From: Oscillospiraceae bacterium
Lineage (GTDB): Bacteria; Bacillota; Clostridia; Oscillospirales; UBA929
Direction of reading: 5' to 3'
Assembly (NCBI GenBank): GCA_009777435.1
Contig: WRLW01000014.1
Coordinates: 1-14,732 of the forward strand
DNA length: 14,732 bases
Shown here: positions 1-6,415 of the stretch, piece by piece
Layout of the letters: each line of letters begins with the position of its first letter
Position numbering within the stretch: the stretch's first letter is position 1
Position numbers and translations under genes: made by a program
The notes under the pieces: model-generated
What the model was told of the DNA's origin: nothing
What the model saw: the letters and a program-made list of their open reading frames with translations, nothing else
Databases searched by the model: none

Positions 1-2
1 GT

Positions 3-845
3 TCAACGCATAATATTGCGTTTTTAACGGTGTTGAGTAAGGGCGTGGCATTTGACAATCCTCATATGTTTGAAATTTTATGCGGAGCTCATGGAGCGCT
101 GGCCCGCAAAGGATACAACGCCACACTGGTGGACGTATCCGGCGATAATAAGCCCGGCGACACGGTTAGAGCCATAATATCCAGCGGGGCTTATGACGGC
201 TTAATTGCCCACGGCACGGCTATTAACCGCGCCGCGGCGGCAATGCTGGTGCGCGAAAGCTTCCCTCATGTTGTTTTAGGCAAGCAGGAAATTGAAAGCC
301 AGATGTGCTGGCTGGACACCAACAATGTCCTTGCCGGTGATATCGCCGCGCATCATCTGTTAGAGGGCGGCGCGAGACGCATAGCCTTCATAGGCGGCGG
401 CCGGGAGGAGGGCGTATCTAAGGCGCGCTTAGACGGTGTGCGTTCGGCGCTGGATGAAGCGGACGTATCAATACGAGAGGAGGATATACGTTACACGGAT
501 TCAAACATTGAAGAAAGCTGCATCGCCGCGCTCGAGCTGCTGACAAAGAACGACCGGCCCGACAGCATTGTGTGCGCAAATAACTTAGTTACCATTGGGA
601 CGTTAAAGGCGGTGCGCGAGTTAAATTTAACCCTGCCGCTGGATTTACAGCTAATAACATTCGACGACTATCCATACTCGCGTATAATGGATCCGTCGCC
701 GACCGTAGTAACTATTGACTTTTATGAGCTTGGAGAACAGATGGCGTCTCAGCTTCTCAGAAATATCCGAAACCCGGCGCTTCGTGTGCAGAGCTATGTC
801 ACACTGCCGGAGCTTATCGTAAGGGGAACGACAAAAAAGACGTAA
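3..845 (+). CDS. LacI-family transcriptional regulator, 5'-truncated by window edge
   Basis: The reading frame is open from the first complete codon, so the gene starts before the window. What remains is the periplasmic-binding-protein-like effector domain. It opens with a segment of the type (HNIAFLTVLS) that normally follows the helix-turn-helix and hinge in LacI/GalR proteins. It continues through the typical GDIAAHHLLEGGARRIAFIGG core and closes with TFDDYPYSRIMDPSPTVV and a PELIVRGTT tail, which is the standard family C-terminus. The DNA-binding helix-turn-helix (about 55-60 residues) is missing only because of the window border. It is probably a repressor that responds to a sugar or similar small ligand. 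The ligand and target genes cannot be told, because the likely target operon is not in view. TTA codons are more frequent here than in the genes to the right. A TTG inside the frame at position 33 is not a credible start. Confidence 0.9.
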   Translation, partial: STHNIAFLTVLSKGVAFDNPHMFEILCGAHGALARKGYNATLVDVSGDNKPGDTVRAIISSGAYDGLIAHGTAINRAAAAMLVRESFPHVVLGKQEIESQMCWLDTNNVLAGDIAAHHLLEGGARRIAFIGGGREEGVSKARLDGVRSALDEADVSIREEDIRYTDSNIEESCIAALELLTKNDRPDSIVCANNLVTIGTLKAVRELNLTLPLDLQLITFDDYPYSRIMDPSPTVVTIDFYELGEQMASQLLRNIRNPALRVQSYVTLPELIVRGTTKKT

Positions 846-881
846 AGCACTGATTTCCGTATCGGGGCGAGGATGAGTAAA

Positions 882-926
882 AAGCCCGGAAAATCCTTGT
901 ATCAAGGCTTTTCCGGGCCTCTTTTT
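882..926. terminator. Bidirectional intrinsic terminator between the LacI gene and queA
   Basis: An inverted repeat runs from 882 to 920. The left arm AGCCCGGAAAATCCTTG and the right arm CAAGGCTTTTCCGGGCCT form about 16 pairs with one mismatch or wobble, around a TAT loop. The right arm is followed by CTTTTT (921-926), as expected for a terminator of the plus-strand regulator gene. The left arm is preceded by a run of A (879-883), which reads as a T run on the minus strand. The same hairpin can therefore stop queA transcription, whose stop codon is at 942. Confidence 0.85.
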
Positions 927-941
927 GAAAATCAAAATCTG

Positions 942-1997
942 TTACAAAATCAGCATCGCATCCCCAAACGAGTAGAACCTGTATCGCTCCTTTACCGCCT
1001 CGGCGTACGCGGTCATGGTTTTTTGGTGGCCGAGGAAGGCCGAAACCAGCATTATGAGGGTGCTTTGAGGCAGGTGAAAGTTGGTGAGCATCGCGTCCGC
1101 CACCTTAAAATCATAGCCCGGGGTGATAAAAATTCCGGTCGAACCCGCGCCCGGCTTCACTCCGCCGCCGCAGTCCGCGCTTTCCAGCGCTCGGCACACG
1201 GTCGTGCCTACCGCCACGACGCGGCGTCCCTCACGCTTCGCGCGGACTACCGCCTCGGCCGTCTCGTCCGGGATATGGTAGTATTCCGTGTGCATCTTGT
1301 GACCTGAGATGTCGGCGGCTTTCACAGGCCTGAATGTCCCCAGCCCCACATGCAGCGTTATGAACCGCGTTTCAGCGCCTATGGAACGCACGGCGTCAAG
1401 GGTTTCGGGCGTAAAATGAAGGCCGGCTGTCGGCGCGGCGGCCGACCCGGTGTGTTTTGAATATACTGTTTGATAACGCTCGACGTCGGCAAGCGTCTCC
1501 CGGATATAAGGCGGCAGCGGCACGGAGCCTAAGCGGCCGAGCGCCTCGTTCAGAGGCGTCTCGCTTTGCAGGCGGATTAGTCTTATGCCGTCCTCTTTTT
1601 CTTCCGTTATAACGCCTGTAAGAGGGAAGTCTCCATCCCTCGGCTCACCGAATACTATGCGCTGTCCTTGCCGGGTCTTGCGCCCGGGCCGTGTGAGACA
1701 TTCCCAAACCATGTCCCCGGTATCGCGCAGCAGCAGCACCTCGACCGCCGCGCCGCCGCCGTCCGCCTGACGTGACGCCGCGCGCCGCCCGATAAGACGC
1801 GCGGGCATCACGCGCGAGTCGTTGAACACAAGGCAGTCGCCCGCCTCTAAAAACGACGGAAGCCGGGAGAACAGGCTGTGCGTAAGCGCGCCGTTTCCTC
1901 GGCGCGCCACCAGCATACGCGAGCCGTCGCGCCTTTCGGGCGGCGACTGCGCGATCAGCTCCTCCGGCAAATGATAGTCAAAATCCGATGTCAGCAT
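942..1997 (-). CDS. queA: QueA, S-adenosylmethionine:tRNA ribosyltransferase-isomerase
   Basis: QueA transfers and isomerises the ribose of S-adenosylmethionine onto 7-aminomethyl-7-deazaguanine in tRNA, giving epoxyqueuosine at wobble position 34. The 351 residues match the family's usual length. Signature segments are seen in order: the N-terminal FDYHLPEELIAQ with SRML, then NDSRVMPARL (59-68), TAGLHFTPE, HVGLGTFRPV, MHTEYYHI, and near the end LTNFHLPQSTL and YRFYSFGDAM. The ATG at 1995-1997 lies one base beyond the stop of the upstream spoIID-like gene, and no clear Shine-Dalgarno sequence precedes it. Translation therefore probably depends on ribosomes finishing the upstream gene. The tgt gene, often next to queA, is not present; a terminator follows directly. 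Confidence 0.97.
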   Translation of the reverse strand: MLTSDFDYHLPEELIAQSPPERRDGSRMLVARRGNGALTHSLFSRLPSFLEAGDCLVFNDSRVMPARLIGRRAASRQADGGGAAVEVLLLRDTGDMVWECLTRPGRKTRQGQRIVFGEPRDGDFPLTGVITEEKEDGIRLIRLQSETPLNEALGRLGSVPLPPYIRETLADVERYQTVYSKHTGSAAAPTAGLHFTPETLDAVRSIGAETRFITLHVGLGTFRPVKAADISGHKMHTEYYHIPDETAEAVVRAKREGRRVVAVGTTVCRALESADCGGGVKPGAGSTGIFITPGYDFKVADAMLTNFHLPQSTLIMLVSAFLGHQKTMTAYAEAVKERYRFYSFGDAMLIL

Positions 1998-1998
1998 A

Positions 1999-3672
1999 TC
2001 AATATATATACCCTATTTCCACTCCGCTGAAATAATATTTAATGATTTCAAAGCAGTCGAAGCCCTTTTCGGCCATACCCTTCGCGCCGTTTTGGCTCAT
2101 ACCCACATTATGCCCCCACCCCGTGCCGCTGATAACATATGCGCCGCTGCCCTGCGTCTGCTGTATACCGGCCGTAGCGCCCGCCGCCCCTATCACATAG
2201 GAGCTTGCGGTAACATATGAAAGCTTGCCGTCCGGCCCAAGTATCGGGATATTCCCGGCGTCGGCCGTCGTTGTCAGGCCGCCCGGCCCCATGACCGACA
2301 GCGTGAGGTTCCCGGAAGTGACCGTGAACCGCTGGCTGAACGTATAGGTTTTGTCGGAGGTGTTCAGTATGGTGCGCGCGCTCTCCTTGGTAAATTCTCT
2401 GGTCTGGCCGCTGGCGAAAGTGAACCTCAGAAGCGCCACATTGCCCGCCGCCGTGTATTCCGCCGCAAACCCGACCACATTGCCGAGATTGTAGCCTTTG
2501 GAATTCAGAATACCGGTAAGCGTATCGTTGGTCAGCGTGTACTGCCAGCGGCCGTTCATGGCCGCCGACAAGTCCTCGTGCGGGTCGTGTACCGCGCTCA
2601 AATACGGCAGATCCTGCGACCATATATTTTTTACATCCTCGGTATAGCCGCCGTTAGAGGAGTGGTAGACCGCCTGAATGGGCTTCCCCTCGTACAGTAT
2701 GTAAAGGCCCTCAACGGCGTCGGCCGCCGTGTTTGTGCTTTCACGCTCGGTGAGCGTTCCCCGGTATACCTGACAGTGCTGTCCGGCGCACATGTCAAAC
2801 CCGCTCGACGCGTGACGGCCTATACCCGCGTACGCGTATGACTTGGCGCACAGCGCCTGCGCCTTCAGCGCCTCAATATGCCATGACGCCGGCATCTCAT
2901 TGATGCCCTTTATGTAGTCCTTCATCGACAGGCAGTTTACAACGGATATATTATTGCCGTCCATTCGGCGGTATTCAAACATGCCCGCGTATGTGCCGCC
3001 CCTGAAATGCGTTACCGGGCGTTCCACCTCGCCAAGCGACGGCTGAACGACCAACGGCGTGTTCGCGTGCCCCGCGTCAAACTGGAATAAAATGCGGCTT
3101 GTCCCGGATTCGGCCACGCTGACGCAGTAGACGCTCCCGGTAGCGCCTCCCGTACCGCCCGCCTGACCGGCGGCGTTCTGCGCTTCGGCAAGGGTGGCGT
3201 AGCTGTCGATATATACGCGGAACACCCCGTCTGAATAGCTGACAAACGCGTTCTGGCCCGCGGCGGCGCGCGTATCGGCGTCGAGCTGCGCCGAATAGAC
3301 GTCGGCGTAAAACGCGCCGGTGTCAATATGGTAAGCGCCTACCATAGCGCCCGACGCGCTGTCCTGATACTGCGCGCCGTCCCAGTATACATTGCGGTTT
3401 TTGACCATGGATATCCTGCTGTGCGTTGTGGAAAACAATTGTATGAACATCCCCTGAGAATCAAAAAAACCTATACGATAGCCTGTGCCCGTCTGATTTT
3501 GCAGGTTCGCGCCCGGCACGGCCGTGCCGCCGTAGAACAGGCCCACGCGTATCAGCGGATCCATGCCCGCGGGCACGTTGGCCGCGGCGTATCGCGGCGG
3601 CGCGGCGCCAAAGCAAAGCGCCACGCAAACCGCCCATGAGACAGTCCTTGATATTATCCGTTTCCCGCGCAA
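1999..3672 (-). CDS. SpoIID/LytB-domain protein, secreted, with SPOR-like region
   Basis: SpoIID proteins are lytic transglycosylases that cut denuded peptidoglycan, classically during engulfment of the forespore. The 557-residue product starts with a signal peptide: basic residues, then a hydrophobic stretch to about residue 31. A SPOR-like segment (FRVYIDSYATLAEAQNAA, about 151-168) may bind glycan. The SpoIID domain runs from about 220 to the end. It contains NEMPASWH with the presumed catalytic Glu259, a Cys295/His299/Cys300 cluster of the kind reported to bind zinc in clostridial SpoIID, HSSNGGYTED (337-346) and the C-terminal GHNVGMSQ (520-527). The start is TTG at 3670-3672, with GGAG nine bases upstream. 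It is longer than B. subtilis SpoIID (about 340 residues), so it may be a paralogue in vegetative or spore-wall remodelling; I therefore give no symbol. It heads a two-gene unit with queA. Confidence 0.92.
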   Translation of the reverse strand: MRGKRIISRTVSWAVCVALCFGAAPPRYAAANVPAGMDPLIRVGLFYGGTAVPGANLQNQTGTGYRIGFFDSQGMFIQLFSTTHSRISMVKNRNVYWDGAQYQDSASGAMVGAYHIDTGAFYADVYSAQLDADTRAAAGQNAFVSYSDGVFRVYIDSYATLAEAQNAAGQAGGTGGATGSVYCVSVAESGTSRILFQFDAGHANTPLVVQPSLGEVERPVTHFRGGTYAGMFEYRRMDGNNISVVNCLSMKDYIKGINEMPASWHIEALKAQALCAKSYAYAGIGRHASSGFDMCAGQHCQVYRGTLTERESTNTAADAVEGLYILYEGKPIQAVYHSSNGGYTEDVKNIWSQDLPYLSAVHDPHEDLSAAMNGRWQYTLTNDTLTGILNSKGYNLGNVVGFAAEYTAAGNVALLRFTFASGQTREFTKESARTILNTSDKTYTFSQRFTVTSGNLTLSVMGPGGLTTTADAGNIPILGPDGKLSYVTASSYVIGAAGATAGIQQTQGSGAYVISGTGWGHNVGMSQNGAKGMAEKGFDCFEIIKYYFSGVEIGYIY

Positions 3673-3731
3673 ATTCCCACGCTCCGTTTAAGCATACCGG
3701 CCTCTTACTTTTTGCTTTGCGTGAAGGACTC

Positions 3732-3761
3732 TTGACATAAAAGCATGTGCCGTGCTAATAT
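3732..3761 (+). promoter_or_regulatory. Putative sigma-A promoter for asd
   Basis: The -35 box TTGACA (3732-3737) and the -10 box TAATAT (3756-3761) are separated by 18 bases. Transcription would begin about 100 bases before the asd start codon. The sequence is AT-rich compared with its flanks. Confidence 0.7.
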
Positions 3762-3788
3762 GATAAGAAAAACCTTTTTGCCGTTCCG

Positions 3789-3817
3789 ATATTATGTCAA
3801 TCGACATTATATTACAA
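3789..3817 (-). promoter_or_regulatory. Possible minus-strand promoter for spoIID-like gene/queA
   Basis: Read on the minus strand, TTGTAA (3812-3817) and TAATAT (3789-3794) are 17 bases apart. They lie about 115 bases upstream of the TTG start at 3672. The fit is modest and the region is AT-rich, so chance matches are likely. If real, the two promoters are divergent, and the dyad at 3794-3807 lies within this one. Confidence 0.35.
3794..3807. repeat. Small dyad ATGTC-N4-GACAT in the divergent promoter region
   Basis: A perfect 5-bp inverted repeat with a 4-base spacer lies between the two divergent gene starts. It overlaps the possible minus-strand promoter and lies in the transcribed leader of asd. 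It could be an operator, but it is short enough to occur by chance. Confidence 0.3.
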
Positions 3818-3869
3818 GCCGCGATATTTTTCAACCAAAAGATTTTATGTTTTCAGGAGGAACACCGTG

Positions 3870-4949
3870 ATGGAGAAAAAACGTGCAGGCGTCATAGGGG
3901 CGACGGGCATGGTCGGCCAGCGCCTTGCCGTGCTGCTCGCGAGGCACCCGTGGTTTGAGGTGTCCGCGCTGGCGGCCAGCGCTCGCTCGGCGGGCAGGAC
4001 TTATGCCGAGGCGGTTTCGGGCCGCTGGGCGATGGATGTTGACGTGCCGGAAAATCTGAGGAATGTGCCCGTGCTGGACGCCTCCGCGGATTTTGACGCG
4101 GTGGCTGCCGCGGCGGATTTCGTATTCTGCGCGGTGGACATGAAAAAGGAAGAGACAAGGGAGCTGGAGGAGCGTTTGGCCAAGGCCGAATGTCCGGTTA
4201 TTTCAAATAACTCGGCAAACCGGGGCACGGCCGACGTCCCGATGCTTATACCTGAGATAAACGCGGAACACGCCGCCGTCATAGAGGCGCAGCGAAAACG
4301 GCTGGGGACGGAGCGCGGTTTCATAGCCGTCAAGTCAAACTGCTCTATCCAAAGCTATGTGCCGCTGCTGCATCCCCTTCTTGACATGGGACTGACGCGC
4401 GTTCATGTTTGCACATATCAGGCCGTGTCGGGCGCGAGCAAGACCCTCGAGGGCTGGCCTGAGATGCGCGACAACGTTATCCCCTATATCGGCGGCGAGG
4501 AGGAAAAATCCGAGCGCGAGCCGATGAAGGTTTGGGGCAGGGTGAGGGACGGCGCGATTATAGACGCGCTTTCGCCGGTCATATCCGCGCAATGCTTGCG
4601 CGTGCCGGTAAGCGACGGTCATATGGCCGCGGTGTTCGCTGAATTTGACAGGCCCGTCTCGCATGAGGAAATCGTGCGCCGCTGGCGGACATTCTCAGGC
4701 AAGGCTCAGGAGCTTGAGCTTCCGTCGGCGCCCAAACAATTTATCCATTATTTTGAACAGCCAGACCGCCCGCAGACGCGTCTTGAACGCGACCTTGAAA
4801 ACGGCATGGCCGTTTCGGCGGGACGGCTGCGCGTAGACGAGGACGGCCGCCGCATACGTTTCATCGGCTTATCCCACAACACGCTGCGCGGCGCGGCCGG
4901 CGGCGGCGTGCTGATGGCGGAGCTGCTGGCTGCCGAAGGTATATTTTGA
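3870..4949 (+). CDS. asd: Aspartate-semialdehyde dehydrogenase, archaeal/fungal type
   Basis: This enzyme reduces aspartyl-4-phosphate with NADPH to aspartate-4-semialdehyde, the branch point to lysine/diaminopimelate and to threonine/methionine. The N-terminal GATGMVGQR is the NADP-binding loop. SNCSIQ carries the catalytic Cys158, TYQAVSGAS and the EEEKSEREPMKVWG segment follow, and RVPVSDGHMA carries the presumed active-site His251. These segments, and the length of 359 residues, fit the archaeal/fungal-type subfamily rather than the usual bacterial Asd. The ATG at 3870 lies nine bases after AGGAGG (3855-3860). The GTG directly before it (3867, six bases from AGGAGG) is an almost equally good start, adding one residue. 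dapA follows after 92 bases, so the pair makes two consecutive pathway steps. Confidence 0.93.
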   Translation: MEKKRAGVIGATGMVGQRLAVLLARHPWFEVSALAASARSAGRTYAEAVSGRWAMDVDVPENLRNVPVLDASADFDAVAAAADFVFCAVDMKKEETRELEERLAKAECPVISNNSANRGTADVPMLIPEINAEHAAVIEAQRKRLGTERGFIAVKSNCSIQSYVPLLHPLLDMGLTRVHVCTYQAVSGASKTLEGWPEMRDNVIPYIGGEEEKSEREPMKVWGRVRDGAIIDALSPVISAQCLRVPVSDGHMAAVFAEFDRPVSHEEIVRRWRTFSGKAQELELPSAPKQFIHYFEQPDRPQTRLERDLENGMAVSAGRLRVDEDGRRIRFIGLSHNTLRGAAGGGVLMAELLAAEGIF

Positions 4950-4980
4950 CCGCGCGTTAAGCCGGGTGGTCAGGGTACGA

Positions 4981-5016
4981 GGGTTTCGCGAGCCGCCGCG
5001 ATTCGGAGCGAAGCCC
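4981..5016 (+). other. Stem-loop in the asd-dapA intergenic region
   Basis: GGGTTTCGC (4981-4989) can pair with GCGAAGCCC (5008-5016), nine pairs including one wobble, with a smaller CCG/CGG pairing possible inside the loop. No T run follows, so it is not a typical terminator. It may affect stability or processing of the asd-dapA message. The whole gap of 92 bases is too short for a lysine riboswitch. Confidence 0.4.
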
Positions 5017-5041
5017 ACAGCTACAGAAAGGGAAGTGTGTT

Positions 5042-5926
5042 ATGAAAACCCCGGTATTTACAGGTTCATGCACCGCGCTTGTCACACCGTTTACCGAAGA
5101 TTCGGTTGATCTTGTCAAGCTCGGAGAGCTTATAGACACGCAGATACAGGCCGGGATATCCGCCCTTGTCATCTGCGGAACCACAGGTGAGGCGTCCACA
5201 CAGTCTATAGACGAGCATAAGCAGACCGTTGATTATGCCGTTAAGCGCGCGGCGGGCCGCGTGCCCGTTATCGCCGGCACCGGCGCGAACTGTACGGCGG
5301 AGGCGCTGGAGCTGTCCCAAGCCGCCGAGCGGTCGGGCGCGGACGCGCTGCTGGTGGTCACGCCTTATTACAACAGGTGTTCGCAAACGGGCCTGATCAA
5401 GCATTTTACATACATCGCCGACCGGGTGAGCATACCCGTCATACTGTATAATGTGCCTTCGCGCACCAGCCTGAGCTTCAACCAGAATACTTATTATGAG
5501 CTTTCAAAGCACGAGCGTATAAACGGCGTCAAGGAGGCGTCGGGCGACTTTTCGCTGATAGCCCGGACGCGCTGCCTGTGCGGCGACGAGCTGAATATCT
5601 GGTCGGGCAACGACGGCGACACCATACCCATAATGTCGCTGGGCGGCAAGGGCGTTATCTCGACGTCCGGCAATGTTATTCCCAAGGAAATAACGGATAT
5701 GTGCAAGCTGTTCGCGGCCGGCAAAATCGAGGACAGCGTAAATCTGTTCCTGAAATACCTGCCGCTGATGGACGCGCTGTTCATAGACGTGAATCCCATA
5801 CCCGTAAAGACCGCTCTGAGCCTCATGGGGCGCTGCTCAGGCAGGCTCCGTATGCCGCTGTGTGAAATGGACGCCGCCAAGACGGAGAAGCTGAAGGCGG
5901 TCATGAAAGACACCGGCCTGCTGTAA
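5042..5926 (+). CDS. dapA: DapA, 4-hydroxy-tetrahydrodipicolinate synthase
   Basis: DapA condenses pyruvate with aspartate semialdehyde, the product of the preceding gene, as the first step towards diaminopimelate, lysine and spore dipicolinate. The 294 residues fold as a class I aldolase TIM barrel. Expected active-site residues are all present: Thr47 in GTTGE, Tyr110 in PYYN, Tyr136 in YNVPSRT and the Schiff-base Lys164 in GVKEAS. Each is three positions beyond the E. coli numbering. The GNDG segment and a VNPIPVK motif near the end also fit DapA rather than N-acetylneuraminate lyase. The ATG has a purine-rich AAAGGGAAG about eight bases upstream. No terminator is visible after it; the T-box promoter begins 38 bases downstream. 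Confidence 0.96.
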   Translation: MKTPVFTGSCTALVTPFTEDSVDLVKLGELIDTQIQAGISALVICGTTGEASTQSIDEHKQTVDYAVKRAAGRVPVIAGTGANCTAEALELSQAAERSGADALLVVTPYYNRCSQTGLIKHFTYIADRVSIPVILYNVPSRTSLSFNQNTYYELSKHERINGVKEASGDFSLIARTRCLCGDELNIWSGNDGDTIPIMSLGGKGVISTSGNVIPKEITDMCKLFAAGKIEDSVNLFLKYLPLMDALFIDVNPIPVKTALSLMGRCSGRLRMPLCEMDAAKTEKLKAVMKDTGLL

Positions 5927-5964
5927 GAGCCGAAAATTAACGCGAAAGACCGCTAAAAAGACGG

Positions 5965-5993
5965 TTGACAACGGCGCGGGGCCGTGATATAAT
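5965..5993 (+). promoter_or_regulatory. Consensus sigma-A promoter of the T-box transcript
   Basis: TTGACA (5965-5970) and TATAAT (5988-5993) both match the consensus exactly, with the ideal 17-base spacer. Transcription should start near 6000, giving a leader of about 415 bases before the start codon at 6416. Such a strong promoter fits a transcript controlled later by leader termination. Confidence 0.92.
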
Positions 5994-6002
5994 CCCGGCA
6001 AT

Positions 6003-6379
6003 TGAACACCATAAATGTGATGACAGGGTAAGCCGTCCATGAGACGTGGCGCAGAGAACTGCCGGCGGGAGTCTCCCGCGATGGTGTAAGGCAGGGCATG
6101 GTCATAGACGCGCGCTCCCCCTTGAACAGCCAAGCCGAACGCCAACGGGGCGCCGTGCCGCCGCGCCGGGAGAATGTTTATTCGACCGGACGCGAGGCGA
6201 GCGGGCGTGACCGGCGGCCAATAAGCGAGGCCGGGTCGTCCGCCGTTATACGGGCAGGCGTTAGAGTTAGTGACGCCGTGAGTGGGACGAAAGCCGTTTT
6301 TGCGGCGAGTAATCCAACGAGAGTGGTACCGCGGAGATTTTATCTTCGTCTCTTGTGAATCAAGGGGCGAAGTTTTTTT
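6003..6379 (+). promoter_or_regulatory. T-box riboswitch leader (tRNA-sensing), possibly leucine-specific
   Basis: The T-box core AACGAGAGTGGTACCGCGG (6316-6334) is close to the family consensus. Upstream, stem I shows GATGACAGGG (K-turn region, 6019-6028), the AG bulge GCAGAGAA (6051-6058), the pair CTGCC/GGCAG closing the distal part, GGTGTAAG (6083-6090) and CCCTTGAAC (6119-6127) closing the base. Spacing from TTGAAC suggests the specifier CTC (6115-6117, leucine), but a shift of one base would give GCT (alanine) or TCC (serine). The bulge UGGU (6324-6327) would pair with a tRNA whose discriminator base is A, which suits Leu or Ala and argues against Asp or Ser. Uncharged tRNA should favour the antiterminator and allow expression of the fusion gene. 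The 190 bases between stem I and the core hold further hairpins, for example GCCG/CGGC around 6293-6306. Confidence 0.9.
6344..6379 (+). terminator. Regulated intrinsic terminator of the T-box leader
   Basis: CTTCGTCTCTTG (6344-6355) pairs with CAAGGGGCGAAG (6361-6372) in 12 pairs including two wobbles, around a TGAAT loop. Seven T follow (6373-6379). The 5' arm contains TCTCTTG (6349-6355), which can instead pair with the CAA...GAGA part of the T-box core to form the antiterminator. This is the normal switching arrangement. Confidence 0.9.
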
Positions 6380-6415
6380 GCCGCCCCTGTGGAGTTACAT
6401 TGAGGAGGAATAAGC

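Noticed and set aside
873..1307. Plus-strand open frame of 144 codons overlapping the terminator and queA
   Set aside because: It runs through the terminator hairpin and opposite a clearly identified queA, and has no family motif.
4950..5041. Lysine riboswitch upstream of dapA
   Set aside because: The gap is only 92 bases, about half the length of the lysine aptamer, and shows no matching conserved core.
6106..6108. GAC as an aspartate specifier codon in the T-box, attractive because asd and dapA are nearby
   Set aside because: Its distance from the conserved TTGAAC is too great, it falls in a region that pairs with CGTC (6034-6037), and the UGGU bulge calls for discriminator A whereas tRNA-Asp usually has G.
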